Position numbers and translations under genes: made by a program. The notes under the pieces were generated by a model that was not told the DNA's origin, ran no database searches, and saw only the letters and a program-made list of their open reading frames with translations. Below, one piece after another: positions 31,684 to 41,170 of a DNA stretch of 64,000 nucleotides (its first letter is position 1; every line of letters starts with the position of its first letter). This DNA comes from Streptomyces brevispora (GTDB taxonomy: Bacteria > Actinomycetota > Actinomycetes > Streptomycetales > Streptomycetaceae). The stretch lies in the NCBI RefSeq assembly GCF_007829885.1, contig NZ_VIWW01000001.1, forward strand, positions 3,162,001 to 3,226,000, read 5' to 3'.

Positions 31684-34185
31684 CTACTCGCCGGGGTGAA
31701 CGAGTTCGATGTCGTGGCCGTCGACCCCGCGACCGGCGACGGTCAGGGTGCCTGCCACCGGCGGGTAACCGGTCGCGACGACCGAGTACTCGCCCGCGTC
31801 CAGGTCGGTGAAGGCGTACGCCCCGTCCTCCCCGGTCGTCGAGCTGGCGATCACGTTGCCCGCCGCGTCGATCAGCGTGACACGGGCGTCCGGCAGCGGC
31901 CGCAGGCCGGTACCGGCCCGTACGACGCCCTGCACCAGCGCACCGGCCCGCAGCGCGGCGTCGACCCGGGTGACACCCTGGCCGCCGACCTCCACGGGCA
32001 GCGCCATCGGGCGGAACCCGACCGCGTTCACCGCGACGGTCACCGCACCGGGGACCAGCTCACCGAAGGTGAAGTCGCCCGTCTCGCCGGACTTGCCGGT
32101 GGCGAGCACGTCGCCGCGCACATCGGTCACGATGACCATGGCGTCCGCGACCGGCGTGCCGTCCTCGTCGGCCAGCACGGTTCCGGCCAGCCCGCTCGTA
32201 CCGGAGAGCAGGATGTCGTACGTGAGCGCCTCCTCGGCGACGACCACGGTGGACGCCTGCGGCTGGAAACCGTCGGCGGACGCGATCAGCACGTACGAAC
32301 CGGCGCCAGGGGCGCCCAGGCCGTAGCTGCCGTCCGCCTGCGAGACCGAGATGCCCAGCTGCCGGCCGTCCAGCGAGATCAGGGTGACGGCGGCCTGCTC
32401 GACGGGTGCGCCCTCGGCGCCGCGCACCACACCGTGTACCGCGGTGCCCTGCACGGTCGCCACCGGAGCGGCCTGAAGGGTCGGGACGGCGGTGACGCCG
32501 GCCGTTCCCTCGGCGACCAGTGCGGCGGTACCGGACGGGACCTCGGCGAGCACCGCCGCGTCCACCGGTGCGTCGACCGGTGCCGCAGCCTCGGACGCGG
32601 CCGGGGAGTCGCTCGCGGCAGTCGTCCGCAGCGCGACCTCCTTGATGAAGATCGTGATCAGGAAGGCGAGCAGTGCGGCCGGAGCCGCGTACAGGAAGAC
32701 GTCGCCGACGCCGTGCCCGTAGGCGCTCTCCACGACCGTACGGATCGGGGCGGGCAGCTTGTCCAGATCGGGGATGCCCCCGCCGCCGGCGCCCATGGAC
32801 CCGCCCTGGGGACCGAGGTCCGCCAGGCCGTCCTTGACGTAGTGGGTGACGCGGTTCGCCATGACGGCGCCCAGTGCCGAGACACCGATGGCCCCACCGA
32901 GCGAACGGAAGAAGGTCACGACGGAACTGGCCGAACCGAGGTCCGAGGGGTCGACCTGGTTCTGGGTGGCGAGCACCAGGTTCTGCATCATCATGCCGAC
33001 GCCGAGACCCATCACGAACATGTAGACACCGATGTGCCAGTACGTCGTGTCGTAGCGGATCGTGCCGAGCATGCCGAGACCGGCCGTGACCAGGAAACCA
33101 CCGCTGACCAGCCAGGCCTTCCAACGGCCCGTCTTGGTGATGATCTGGCCCGAGACGGTCGAGGAGATGAACAGACCCGTGATCATCGGGATCGTCATCA
33201 CACCGGACATCGTCGGCGACTTGCCGCGCGCCAGCTGGAAGTACTGGCTGAAGAAGACGGTACCGGCGAACATCGCGATACCGACGAACAGCGAGGCGAG
33301 CGAGGCGAGCGTGATGGTGCGGTTACGGAACAGCCGCAGCGGGATGATCGGCTCGCTGGCACGGGACTCGGTGATGACGAAGAGCACGGCGAGGAGCACG
33401 GAGCCGGCCAGCATCACGCCGGTCTGCCAGGACATCCAGTCGTACTTGTCGCCCGCGAAGGTCACCCAGAGGAGCAGCAGCGAGACCGCGGCGCTGATGA
33501 AGAAGGCGCCGGTCCAGTCGACCTTGACCTTGCGCTTGACCACCGGGAGCTTCAGGGTCTTCTGCAGCACGATGAGGGCGATGACCGCGAACGGCACACC
33601 CACGTAGAAGCACCAGCGCCAGCCCATCCAGCTGGTGTCGGTGATGACACCGCCGAGCAGCGGACCGCCGACGGTGGCGACGGCGAAGACCGCGCCGATG
33701 TAGCCGCTGTAGCGACCGCGCTCGCGCGGGGCGATCATCGCGGCCATCACGATCTGGGCGAGGGCGGAGAGACCGCCGACGCCGATGCCCTGCACCACAC
33801 GGCAGGCGATCAGCATGCCGCTGCTGGTCGCCATACCGGCGACGACCGAGCCCGCGACGTAGATGACGAGTGCTATCTGGACCAGCAGCTTCTTGCTGAA
33901 CAGGTCGGAGAGCTTGCCCCACAGGGGGGTGGTCGCCGTCATCGCCAGCAGCGAGGACGTGACGACCCAGGTGTAGGCGCTCTGACCGCCGCCGAGGTCG
34001 GAGATGATCTCCGGCAGGGCGTTGGAGACGACAGTGGACGACAGGATCGCGACGAACATGCCGAGCATCAGCCCAGCGAGTGCTTCCATGATCTGCCGGT
34101 GTGTCATCGGCGTGCCGTCGGAGGAATCGCTCCCTCCGTGCTTGGCGTGGCCGCCCCGCACACCGGTCGGTGTGGTCGTAGCCAT
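31684..34185 (-). CDS. MFS DHA2 exporter fused to three carboxypeptidase-regulatory-like domains
   Basis: The 833-aa protein has about 14 helices in residues 30-520 (DHA2-type AILSSTVVSNALPEI). A Pro/Ala-rich linker follows, then three beta-sandwich repeats, each with a G-x-V-x-G/D-G-x-Y pattern (VHGVVRGAEGAPVEQAAVTL, LAGTVLADEDGTPVADAMVI, VQGVVRAGTGLRPLPDARVTL). The soluble tail of about 280 residues is unusual for an MFS pump. Depending on topology it may bind substrate or a partner in the cytoplasm or outside. It is preceded at 23 nt by a MarR gene on the same strand. Confidence 0.85.
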   Translation of the reverse strand: MATTTPTGVRGGHAKHGGSDSSDGTPMTHRQIMEALAGLMLGMFVAILSSTVVSNALPEIISDLGGGQSAYTWVVTSSLLAMTATTPLWGKLSDLFSKKLLVQIALVIYVAGSVVAGMATSSGMLIACRVVQGIGVGGLSALAQIVMAAMIAPRERGRYSGYIGAVFAVATVGGPLLGGVITDTSWMGWRWCFYVGVPFAVIALIVLQKTLKLPVVKRKVKVDWTGAFFISAAVSLLLLWVTFAGDKYDWMSWQTGVMLAGSVLLAVLFVITESRASEPIIPLRLFRNRTITLASLASLFVGIAMFAGTVFFSQYFQLARGKSPTMSGVMTIPMITGLFISSTVSGQIITKTGRWKAWLVSGGFLVTAGLGMLGTIRYDTTYWHIGVYMFVMGLGVGMMMQNLVLATQNQVDPSDLGSASSVVTFFRSLGGAIGVSALGAVMANRVTHYVKDGLADLGPQGGSMGAGGGGIPDLDKLPAPIRTVVESAYGHGVGDVFLYAAPAALLAFLITIFIKEVALRTTAASDSPAASEAAAPVDAPVDAAVLAEVPSGTAALVAEGTAGVTAVPTLQAAPVATVQGTAVHGVVRGAEGAPVEQAAVTLISLDGRQLGISVSQADGSYGLGAPGAGSYVLIASADGFQPQASTVVVAEEALTYDILLSGTSGLAGTVLADEDGTPVADAMVIVTDVRGDVLATGKSGETGDFTFGELVPGAVTVAVNAVGFRPMALPVEVGGQGVTRVDAALRAGALVQGVVRAGTGLRPLPDARVTLIDAAGNVIASSTTGEDGAYAFTDLDAGEYSVVATGYPPVAGTLTVAGRGVDGHDIELVHPGE

Positions 34186-34208
34186 TTAATTCCTTGTCTT
34201 TGCTCCCG

Positions 34209-34745
34209 TTACACGGGTGTGCCGGTGTACGAGCTGTCTTGACTGTCGGCCGGCCGGGAGCGGCAGTCGCCGCTGTGCCCTCCGGGGGCGCGCCCGACGG
34301 ATCCGCGACAGGAGAAGCTGTCGCGCAACCGGGCCAACAGTGTGTTGAGCTGCCCGACTTCTTCGTCGGACCAATCCTGGAGATGGTGGGCGAACATTTC
34401 GGTGCTCCGGCAGTTCAGGTCGTCGAGCACGCCCTCGCCCGCGGGGGTCAGCCGCAGGATCCGGGAACGCTTGTCCGCCGGGTCCGGGGACCGTTCGATC
34501 CAGCCGCGCTCCGCCACGTGGGCGACATGTCGGCTGGTCACAGACATGTTGACGTCGAGCAGTTCGGCCAGTCTGCTGATCCGTATCTCGCCGTGCCGAC
34601 TCAGCAGGGCGAGTACGGCCGCGGAGCCCGCGGGGCATTCGGCCGGCAGGATGCGGGCGAGTCCTCGCTTCACGGCGCCTATGGCGCTGAGCTGCCGGGC
34701 CAGTTCTTCGTACTGACTCCGTGCAGCCACGGGACCCCCAGACAT
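34209..34745 (-). CDS. MarR family regulator
   Basis: The 178-aa protein has the MarR winged helix (VLALLSRHGEIRISRLAELLDVNMSVTSRHVAHVAERGWIERSPDPADKRSRILRLT with the wing D-x-R). ATG 34745 is chosen because the MarR fold starts there. It probably controls itself and the downstream MFS and YceI genes through the dyad at 34763-34777. The C-terminal 30 residues are polar and unlike the family core. Confidence 0.88.
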   Translation of the reverse strand: MSGGPVAARSQYEELARQLSAIGAVKRGLARILPAECPAGSAAVLALLSRHGEIRISRLAELLDVNMSVTSRHVAHVAERGWIERSPDPADKRSRILRLTPAGEGVLDDLNCRSTEMFAHHLQDWSDEEVGQLNTLLARLRDSFSCRGSVGRAPGGHSGDCRSRPADSQDSSYTGTPV

Positions 34746-34762
34746 CTCACACTCGTCATCTT

Positions 34763-34777
34763 GTTGCTTAGGGCAAC
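34763..34777. promoter_or_regulatory. MarR-type operator
   Basis: GTTGCTTAGGGCAAC is a near-perfect dyad (GTTGC/GCAAC) 18 nt upstream of the marR-type start. The interval 34778-35303 has no gene; it contains AT-richer sequence to about 34870 and GC-rich, C-tract-rich sequence after it. Confidence 0.6.
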
Positions 34778-35303
34778 CATAGAAGTCGTTGATTACCGCA
34801 GGCAAACGAAAAAGGGCTTGCATAAGTAAAGGAACGCCAAAGGCTGCGTAGGCCTTGAGTCAAAGCCCCAGCGTGTGCGGTGCGAAAGTGGCGGATGTGT
34901 CTCGCGCCACACGGGAGGCGTGGGTGGAGCGGTCCGGGGCCCGGTTTCCGGGTGAGTCGGTTCGCTCGGGGGCCGATACCGGGCCGCCCGCGAGCGCCGC
35001 GCCATCGCCCCTCGCGCTTATATACGGGAGCGCTGCGCGGTGGGAGCCCACATGACCCCCAACTCGCCTGGGAGGTGCGGGCGTTGCGCGGGGCGTGCGA
35101 TGTGCTGCCGGGTACGGGGTTCGCCGGGCAGGGAGGATTCCCCGCGCCTCGCTCGCCCCTTCAGCGCCGTTCCCCGCTCCTCTCCCGACTCCTCGCCCCG
35201 CTCCTGCCTCCACTCCTCTCCCACCGGTTCCCCGGCTGCGGCCTCGCGCCTTCACCGCCCCGGGGGTTGGGCACTCCCGCCGAGTTCGCTAGGGTCCTGC
35301 GAC

Positions 35304-35516
35304 ATGGCACACAACCCCCACGCCCCGCAGGGTCCCGAGGGCACAAGCGACCCGGCAGGCAACACGCAGATGTTCCGCGCCTTCGTCGACGAGGGCGAGC
35401 CGCAGCGCCGGCAGCAGCCCGCGGCCGTGTCGTCCGGACCGAGGACCGGACTGATCGCCGTGGTCGTCGCGGTGGTCGTCGTCCTCGGCGCGGTCGCCTG
35501 GCTCGCGCTCAGCTGA
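35304..35516 (+). CDS. Small C-terminally anchored membrane protein
   Basis: The 70-aa product is polar and Pro/Gln-rich for 46 residues and ends in one helix (TGLIAVVVAVVVVLGAVAWLALS), suggesting a tail anchor with the N-terminus in the cytoplasm. I do not recognise the family. It converges on the secreted Gly/Ser-rich protein gene. Confidence 0.6.
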   Translation: MAHNPHAPQGPEGTSDPAGNTQMFRAFVDEGEPQRRQQPAAVSSGPRTGLIAVVVAVVVVLGAVAWLALS

Positions 35517-35546
35517 CCGGACCGCCGGTCACCCCGTCCTCATCCG

Positions 35547-36413
35547 TCACTTCCAGACGGCGGTGACGTCCCGGGTATCGACATGCATGCCCAGGGGCAC
35601 CCGCCAGGCGTCCACACAGACGGTGTACGTCTTCTTCCGCGCCGCTCCCGCGTCGATCGGCGCGGGCAGCGGCGCTGTCGATTCCCGGGTCGCCCAGTCG
35701 ATCCCCAGCCCGCCGATGATGTGCGTGGCGAAGGTGACGGTGCCCGAACGCACCGGTGATCCACCGGTGTTGCGGAACGCCACGGTCACCTTCTCGCACC
35801 AGCGCTCGTCCGCCGCCGCGCGCTCGGGTGCGCCCACCTTCAGCAGGGCCGCCCCTGCGGGGGCGGAGGAACCCGGCGCGGACGGGGTCACGGGGCCGGT
35901 GGAGCCGCCGGAACCGGAGCCGGAGCCGCCGGAACCGGAGCCGGAGCCGCCGGAACCGGAGCCGCCTGTGGGGCTCGCGTTGCCGGTGGGGCTGGTGTTG
36001 CCCGTGGCGCCGGACCCGTCCGACGTACGACCCGGCGCACCGGGCCGCCCGGCATCGGTGCCGCCCGCACCGCCGTCCTCGGCGCCGCTCGTCCCGTGGA
36101 CCGCGGCCGAGGAGCCCGGCGAGGGCGAGCCGCCCCCGCGTCTTCCGACGCCGTCGAGGCCCCCGCGCTCGTCGCCGTTCCCGGCCCTGCCCCCGTTCCT
36201 GTCGAGCGGGATCAGCGTGACCTTCCCCGAGGGCGCCACCGCCCCTGAGGGCGCCTTTCCGGCGGCCGCCTGCGCCGCGCCGACGGCCGTGTAGCCGTTG
36301 CCGCCCGTCCCGTCGCCGCAGCGTGCCAGTGTGCCGCCCAGGCACAGCACGGCCGCCGAGGCGGCGATCACGGTGCCCCGGCGGCCGTGCGGGCCGAATG
36401 TCTGACGTCGCAT
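35547..36413 (-). CDS. Secreted protein with Gly/Ser repeat linker
   Basis: The 288-aa product has a signal peptide-like N-terminus (RRGTVIAASAAVLCLGGTLARCG; the Cys is not in a good lipobox). A low-complexity middle with repeated GSGSGG and GNTSPTGN units (about 135-175) precedes a C-terminal domain of about 100 residues (WCEKVTVAFRNTGGSPVRSGTVTFATHIIG ... YTVCVDAWRVPLGMHV) that looks like a beta-sandwich. Function unknown. The nucleotide repeats (CCGGAACCGGAGCC) may vary in copy number. Confidence 0.75.
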   Translation of the reverse strand: MRRQTFGPHGRRGTVIAASAAVLCLGGTLARCGDGTGGNGYTAVGAAQAAAGKAPSGAVAPSGKVTLIPLDRNGGRAGNGDERGGLDGVGRRGGGSPSPGSSAAVHGTSGAEDGGAGGTDAGRPGAPGRTSDGSGATGNTSPTGNASPTGGSGSGGSGSGSGGSGSGSGGSTGPVTPSAPGSSAPAGAALLKVGAPERAAADERWCEKVTVAFRNTGGSPVRSGTVTFATHIIGGLGIDWATRESTAPLPAPIDAGAARKKTYTVCVDAWRVPLGMHVDTRDVTAVWK

Positions 36414-36470
36414 CGCGCCAGTGTGGCTGACGGTCCGTCAATTCGGAACCCTTGCGCGGCTGCGCGCAGG

Positions 36471-37337
36471 TCAGTCGGCGATGAGCCCCTCCCTGAGCTG
36501 GGCGAGCGTGCGGGTCAGCAGGCGCGAGACGTGCATCTGCGAGATGCCGACCTCCTCGCCGATCTGCGACTGGGTCATGTTGGCGAAGAACCGCAGCATG
36601 ATGATCTGCCGTTCCCGGGGCGGGAGTTTGGCCAGCAGCGGCTTGAGGGACTCGCGGTACTCGACGCCCTCCAGCGCCGCGTCCTCGTATCCCAGCCGGT
36701 CGGCCAGCGAGCCCTCGCCGCCGTCGTCCTCGGGTGAGGGCGAGTCCAGCGAGGAGGCGGTGTAGGCGTTGCCGACGGCCAGGCCGTCGACAACGTCCTC
36801 CTCGGAGACCCCGAGCGCCTTGGCCAGTTCCGGCACGGTCGGCGAACGGTCGAGCTTCTGGGCGAGCTCGTCGCTGGTCTTGGTGAGGGCGAGCCGCAGC
36901 TCCTGAAGCCGGCGAGGCACCCGCACCGACCAGGAGGTGTCGCGGAAGAAGCGCTTGATCTCGCCGACGACGGTGGGCATCGCGAACGTCGGGAACTCCA
37001 CGCCGCGCTCGCAGTCGAACCGGTCGATCGCCTTGATCAGGCCGATCGTGCCGACCTGGACGATGTCCTCCATCGGTTCGTTACGGCTCCGGAACCGCGC
37101 CGCGGCGTAACGCACCAACGGCAGGTTGAGCTCGATGAGTGTGTCCCGTACATAGACGCGCTCCGGGCTGTCCGTTCCATCGGGACCCGGTGCGGGACCC
37201 AGTGCGGCGAGCCGCACGAACAGCGAGCGGGACAGCGTACGGGTGTCGATGGCTTCCGACGAGCTGGTGAGCACAACGGGTGCGGGTGCGCTCTTGGTGA
37301 GCGTGAGCACCTTCGAGCTGCCCTGTTCTGCGGACAT
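36471..37337 (-). CDS. sigN: SigB/SigF-type sigma factor, SigN-like
   Basis: The 288-aa sigma factor has regions 2 to 4: [38 protein letters not shown] (region 2), [28 protein letters not shown] (2.4-3) and [37 protein letters not shown] (region 4). It belongs to the stress and sporulation sigma group. The symbol is based on its position next to the sigF-like gene, as in the sigN-sigF pair of S. coelicolor; I am less sure of it than of the family. Confidence 0.85.
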   Translation of the reverse strand: MSAEQGSSKVLTLTKSAPAPVVLTSSSEAIDTRTLSRSLFVRLAALGPAPGPDGTDSPERVYVRDTLIELNLPLVRYAAARFRSRNEPMEDIVQVGTIGLIKAIDRFDCERGVEFPTFAMPTVVGEIKRFFRDTSWSVRVPRRLQELRLALTKTSDELAQKLDRSPTVPELAKALGVSEEDVVDGLAVGNAYTASSLDSPSPEDDGGEGSLADRLGYEDAALEGVEYRESLKPLLAKLPPRERQIIMLRFFANMTQSQIGEEVGISQMHVSRLLTRTLAQLREGLIAD

Positions 37338-37571
37338 GCCACCCCCTTGAGGTCGCGGACGGTCGCGGTGGCCGCGACCATCGGAGGAACGCAGCCTCCA
37401 CCTGAATACCGGAGGGGAGGCGGCGGCAAACGCGGTTCCCGCAGAATGTCACATGTCGGCAACGCGCTGTAGTGACTTGTCGACAACTCTCGGGGGAGTC
37501 TGTGCGCTTAACAAGTGGTGTGTCGCATTTGATCCGACGGGTTCGAACTGGGAGCGGATTACCCGTTTCGG

Positions 37572-38633
37572 TTACGCCTCGATCCTGTTTGCGGATCGAA
37601 GTCGGGCAAAGCTTCTGGCGAGGAGCCTTGACACATGCATCTGGGAGACCCCGAGTTCGGCGCTGATCTGGGACTGCGTCAGATTGCTGTAGTAGCGCAG
37701 AAGCAGGATCCGCTGCTCGCGCTCGGGCAGCTGGACGAGCAGGTGCCGGACCAGATCGCGGTGTTCGACCCCGGCCAGGGCCGGGTCCTCGTAGCCGAGC
37801 CGGTCCAGCAGGCCGGGCAGGCCGTCACCCTCCTGGGCGGCCTCCAGTGAGGTCGCGTGGTACGAGCGCCCCGCCTCGATGCAGGCCAGCACCTCGTCCT
37901 CGGAGATCTTCAACCGCTCGGCGATCTCCCCGGTGGTGGGGGAGCGGCCGTGAGCGGTCGTCAGGTCCTCGGTGGCGCCGGTGACCTGGACCCAGAGCTC
38001 GTGCAGCCGGCGCGGGACGTGGACGGTCCGCACGTTGTCCCGGAAGTACCGCTTGATCTCGCCGACCACGGTGGGCATCGCGAAGGTCGGGAACTGGACG
38101 CCCCGTTCGGGGTCGAACCGGTCGATCGCGTTGATCAGGCCGATCGTGCCGACCTGGACGACGTCCTCCATCGGCTCGTTGCGGCTCCGGAACCGCGCCG
38201 CGGCGTACCGCACGAGGGGAAGATTCGCCTCGATCAGCGCCGTCCGGACCCGGCCGTGCTCCGCGGTACCCGGCTCCAGCCCCTTGAGCTGCCCGAACAG
38301 CACCTGGGTGAGCGCCCTGGTGTCCGCGCCCCGGGTCCTGGCGGGCGTGACGGTGTCGTCGGGCGTCTCCGTCTCGATCGTCTGCGCCTGCTGGGCCGAC
38401 TGGGCCGACTGGGCCGACTGGACGGGCTGGACGGGCTGGACGGTCTGGACGGGCTGAGCCGACTGGACAGGCTGGGCCGACGGAATCACCTGCGCCGCCT
38501 GCGCCGGCTGCGCCGACTGGATCGTCTGCTCCGTACGGGCGGTCGGTGCCGTCTGGGCGGCCGGTGCCGTCTGGGCGGCCGGTGCCGTCTGGACGGTCTG
38601 GGGAGGCACTTGAGGCGCTGCACTGGCCGGCAC
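37572..38633 (-). CDS. sigF: Sporulation sigma factor SigF
   Basis: The 353-aa protein has an N-terminal extension of about 85 residues made of Gln/Pro/Ala/Thr/Val repeats ([17 protein letters not shown]). Sigma regions then follow ([56 protein letters not shown] is characteristic) with region 4 [19 protein letters not shown]. The N-terminus MPASAAPQ and low-complexity leader fit Streptomyces SigF, which acts late in spore maturation. The upstream neighbour in the same orientation is the SigN-like gene at 36471-37337. Confidence 0.85.
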   Translation of the reverse strand: MPASAAPQVPPQTVQTAPAAQTAPAAQTAPTARTEQTIQSAQPAQAAQVIPSAQPVQSAQPVQTVQPVQPVQSAQSAQSAQQAQTIETETPDDTVTPARTRGADTRALTQVLFGQLKGLEPGTAEHGRVRTALIEANLPLVRYAAARFRSRNEPMEDVVQVGTIGLINAIDRFDPERGVQFPTFAMPTVVGEIKRYFRDNVRTVHVPRRLHELWVQVTGATEDLTTAHGRSPTTGEIAERLKISEDEVLACIEAGRSYHATSLEAAQEGDGLPGLLDRLGYEDPALAGVEHRDLVRHLLVQLPEREQRILLLRYYSNLTQSQISAELGVSQMHVSRLLARSFARLRSANRIEA

Positions 38634-38769
38634 GATGACGCCACCCCTTCGCGGTCAATTTCGGTCAACTCATCCATCAAAAGCGGTCATAGCATCACAA
38701 GACATGTCCACTATGCGCAAGCACCCCATCGCGCCGTGTTGGCGTCGAATCGGTTTAAACACAAAGAAA

Positions 38770-38796
38770 AGCCCCTCACCGCTGTGGTGAGGGGCT
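38770..38796 (-). terminator. Intrinsic terminator of the Dabb-protein gene
   Basis: AGCCCCTCACC pairs perfectly with GGTGAGGGGCT around a 5-nt loop. On the minus strand it is followed by TTTTCTTTGT, giving a classic intrinsic terminator. Confidence 0.9.
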
Positions 38797-38812
38797 CGCA
38801 GGGCCGAAGGGG

Positions 38813-39106
38813 TCAGAATGGGTAGTCGGCGATCACCCAGGTGGCGAATTCGCGCCACTGACCGGCTGCCGCCTGGTGGGCCGGATGCTCGATGTAGTTC
38901 TTCAGCGCGGCCTCGTCGGCGACGGCGGAGTTGATGGCGAAGTCGTACGCGATCGGCCGGTCGGTGATGTTCCAGGCGCACTCCCAGAACTCCAGCTCCG
39001 GGACCTTGTCCGCCAGTTCCTGGAAGGCCAGGGCCCCCGCGACGACCCGCGGGTCGTCCCGCTCGACGCCGTCGTTCAGCTTGAACAGGACCAGATGGCG
39101 GATCAC
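38813..39106 (-). CDS. Dabb (stress-responsive A/B barrel) family protein
   Basis: The 97-aa protein starts MIRHLVLFKLNDGVERDDPRV and contains WECAWNITDRPIAYDFAINSAVADEAALKNYIEHPAHQAAAGQWREF, the typical dimeric ferredoxin-like Dabb pattern with the final catalytic-site-like HP motif. Its function is unknown; some relatives are cyclases of polyketides. The upstream small membrane protein gene ends 9 nt before. Confidence 0.88.
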   Translation of the reverse strand: MIRHLVLFKLNDGVERDDPRVVAGALAFQELADKVPELEFWECAWNITDRPIAYDFAINSAVADEAALKNYIEHPAHQAAAGQWREFATWVIADYPF

Positions 39107-39115
39107 GGGGTACTC

Positions 39116-39280
39116 CTACTTCACGAGCTCGGACATGAAGTCACCGACGCCCCGCGCGGCACTCGAAACGCCTTCGAACCCTACCAGGACGAGATCTGCT
39201 GCCCGTTCCGGTGACGTGATGATCGTGTAGAGCACGAAGACGACTATCAGGTAGAGAGCGGTCTTCTTCGCTTGCACCAT
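39116..39280 (-). CDS. Small single-pass membrane protein
   Basis: The 54-aa product (MVQAKKTALYLIVVFVLYTII start) has one N-terminal helix followed by an amphipathic tail (FEGVSSAARGVGDFMSELVK). No family is recognised. It is 9 nt upstream of the Dabb gene on the same strand and probably co-transcribed. Confidence 0.65.
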   Translation of the reverse strand: MVQAKKTALYLIVVFVLYTIITSPERAADLVLVGFEGVSSAARGVGDFMSELVK

Positions 39281-39558
39281 CGGCCCCTGACTCCCCTTCG
39301 TTCCCCTGTGCAGTCGGGCGAGTCTATCCGCACGAATGGCCGTATCCGCCTGCTGTTTCCGATCACTCATCCGAACTTTAGGGACCAAGGGCCTGACGGT
39401 CTGAGTCCTTTGTCCTGCCGTGCGGCTTCTGCGGGGAGGCAGGATGGATGGCGAGCCCGGCGGATGTGGAATTCCGCAGGGCGAGGAACAGGGCCGCTCT
39501 GTGGGGTCCTCGCCGCGGCAATCCCCCGATCGCGGCGAGGGCTGGTCGGACCTGTTCT

Positions 39559-39588
39559 CATCGGGGGGAGCGGTTTGTCCCCCCGATG
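39559..39588. terminator. Hairpin in the 39281-39699 intergenic region
   Basis: CATCGGGGGGA pairs with TCCCCCCGATG around 8 nt. It stands alone in a stretch with no gene I can support between the small membrane protein and tRNA-Ser(CGA). Confidence 0.5.
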
Positions 39589-39624
39589 CCGCTTCCCCCG
39601 ACCTGAACGCACGTACAACAGGCA

Positions 39625-39652
39625 GGCCCCGGCTCGTTCCCGAGCCGGGGCC
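39625..39652. terminator. Second intergenic hairpin
   Basis: GGCCCCGGCTCG pairs perfectly with CGAGCCGGGGCC around TTCC. No adjacent gene clearly owns it. Confidence 0.6.
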
Positions 39653-39699
39653 CGCGTCGTATCGCCGGGGCGCCGCCCGGCTGCGTCCCGACACGCAGA

Positions 39700-39731
39700 G
39701 AAGGGACCGACCCAAACGGGTCGGTCCCTTC
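39700..39731 (-). terminator. Terminator after tRNA-Ser(CGA)
   Basis: GAAGGGACCGACCC pairs perfectly with GGGTCGGTCCCTTC around a 4-nt loop, 10 nt past the 3' end of the tRNA on the minus strand. Confidence 0.9.
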
Positions 39732-39740
39732 ATTTACCTG

Positions 39741-39825
39741 CGGTAGCGGAGGGATTTGAACCCTCGGTGAGTTTCCCCACACTCGCTTTCGAGGCGAGCT
39801 CCTTCGGCCGCTCGGACACGCTACC
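39741..39825 (-). tRNA. tRNA-Ser(CGA)
   Basis: On the minus strand GGTAGCG pairs with CGCTACC, the anticodon loop is CTCGAAA with CGA, and the variable arm is long. CCA is not encoded. Confidence 0.95.
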
Positions 39826-39903
39826 GAGAGAGAGCTTAGACCATCCCGGCCGTCCTTCGAAATCCGATTCCCGAAGGCACCCCCCGGACGCGGGGATGCC
39901 AGG

Positions 39904-40416
39904 TCAGCGGTCGCGGAAGAAGGCGGTGAGGCGGGCCGCGCAGTCGGCCTCCAGGACTCCGGGGATCACCTCGGGGCGGTGGTTGAGCCGACGGTCGCGT
40001 ACGACGTCCCAGAGCGAGCCGGCCGCCCCGGCCTTCTCGTCCCGGGCCCCGTAGACGACCCGGGCCACCCGGGACTGCACCAGCGCGCCCGCGCACATCG
40101 TGCAGGGCTCCAGTGTGACCACCAGGGTGCATCCGGACAGCCGCCATTCGCCGAGTGCCGCGGCGGCCCGGCGGAGGGCGAGGATCTCGGCGTGGGCGGT
40201 CGGGTCGCCGGTCGCCTCGCGTTCGTTGTGTCCCGTGGCGAGCAGTGCGCCGCCCGGGGCGAGGACGACGGCGCCGACCGGCACATCGCCGGCCGCCGCC
40301 GCCCGGTCGGCCTCGTCCAGGGCATGGCGCATGGGCGCCCGCCACGGGTCGCGTACGGGATCGTGCGGTGGATCGTGCGGTTGGGGCGGGTCTTGCGGGT
40401 GCGGTGCTTCGGTCAC
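39904..40416 (-). CDS. tadA: tRNA-specific adenosine deaminase (A34 to I34)
   Basis: The 170-aa protein contains the zinc deaminase motifs HAEILAL (His, catalytic Glu) and PCTMCAGAL, with GHNERE and VYGARDEKAGAAGS typical of TadA. It converts A34 to inosine in the tRNA-Arg(ACG) anticodon, a tRNA present in this window. A His/Pro/Asp-rich leader of about 25 residues precedes the fold; the true start could lie further in. Confidence 0.92.
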   Translation of the reverse strand: MTEAPHPQDPPQPHDPPHDPVRDPWRAPMRHALDEADRAAAAGDVPVGAVVLAPGGALLATGHNEREATGDPTAHAEILALRRAAAALGEWRLSGCTLVVTLEPCTMCAGALVQSRVARVVYGARDEKAGAAGSLWDVVRDRRLNHRPEVIPGVLEADCAARLTAFFRDR

Positions 40417-40425
40417 CCGCGGACC

Positions 40426-41004
40426 TTAACGGACGGTCTCCAGGACCTCGGCCGCTCCCAGCGCGTCCGCGATCTCCACCAGTGCGTCCGTCCGCAGCAT
40501 CAGCAGCTCCGCCTCGGGGAGACCGAGGTCGGACAGGACCCCGGTGTCACCGAGGGGGCCTGCCGGTACGGCGTCGAGCCCGTCGTCGTCGTTGTCTTCG
40601 ATGGTGTTGTCGTTGTCGGGGGTGGCGTCCGGCTCGCCGTCCTCAGTACCGTCGAGGCCGACGAGCTCTTCGAGGGCGGCAATCGAGTCCTCGGCCCCGG
40701 GTTCGCGGCCGAGCAGTTCATCGGTGAGCAGGATCTCCCCGTACGAGGAGCGGGCGGCGGCGGAGGCGTTCGAGACGTAGATACGCGGGTCCTCCTCACC
40801 GTCCACCCGGATGACGCCGAACCAGGCGTCCTCCTGCTCGATGAAAACGAGCACCGTGTCCTCGTCCACCGAGGCTTCACGGGCCAGATCCGTCAGATCG
40901 GACAGGGTCTCCACATCGTCGAGATCCGTGTCGCTCGCTTCCCACCCGTCTTCGGTGCGCGCGAGCAGTGCGGCGAAGTACACCGTGACTCTCCCACTGG
41001 TCAT
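40426..41004 (-). CDS. tRNA adenosine deaminase-associated protein
   Basis: The 192-aa acidic protein (VYFAALLARTEDGWEASDTDLDDVETLSDL) is the one regularly found upstream of tadA in actinobacteria. A variable acidic insert (DGTEDGEPDATPDNDNTIED) sits at about 130-155. ATG 41004 is given, but GTG 40983 has a better ribosome-binding site (GGGAGAG) and may be the true start. Its function is unknown. The stop is 9 nt before the tadA start. Confidence 0.8.
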   Translation of the reverse strand: MTSGRVTVYFAALLARTEDGWEASDTDLDDVETLSDLTDLAREASVDEDTVLVFIEQEDAWFGVIRVDGEEDPRIYVSNASAAARSSYGEILLTDELLGREPGAEDSIAALEELVGLDGTEDGEPDATPDNDNTIEDNDDDGLDAVPAGPLGDTGVLSDLGLPEAELLMLRTDALVEIADALGAAEVLETVR

Positions 41005-41170
41005 AGGGGTGTCGGTCCGGCGGGAGGGCAGTCGGTGGTCCGGCTGCCCTGCGTCCCGCCCACCGGAATCGTGGCAGAAAGGAGGGCTTCGCGAGAGCAG
41101 TTCGGCCGTTGCGTCGGCCACCAGTTCTCCCGGACACGGCCACTGGAGGGTTCTTCCGCAGGCCGGACGG

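Noticed and set aside
31696..34242. 848-aa plus-strand ORF antisense to the MFS fusion gene
   Set aside because: The membrane helices and regulatory-like domains are on the minus strand; this frame is Asp/His/Gly/Arg-rich filler.
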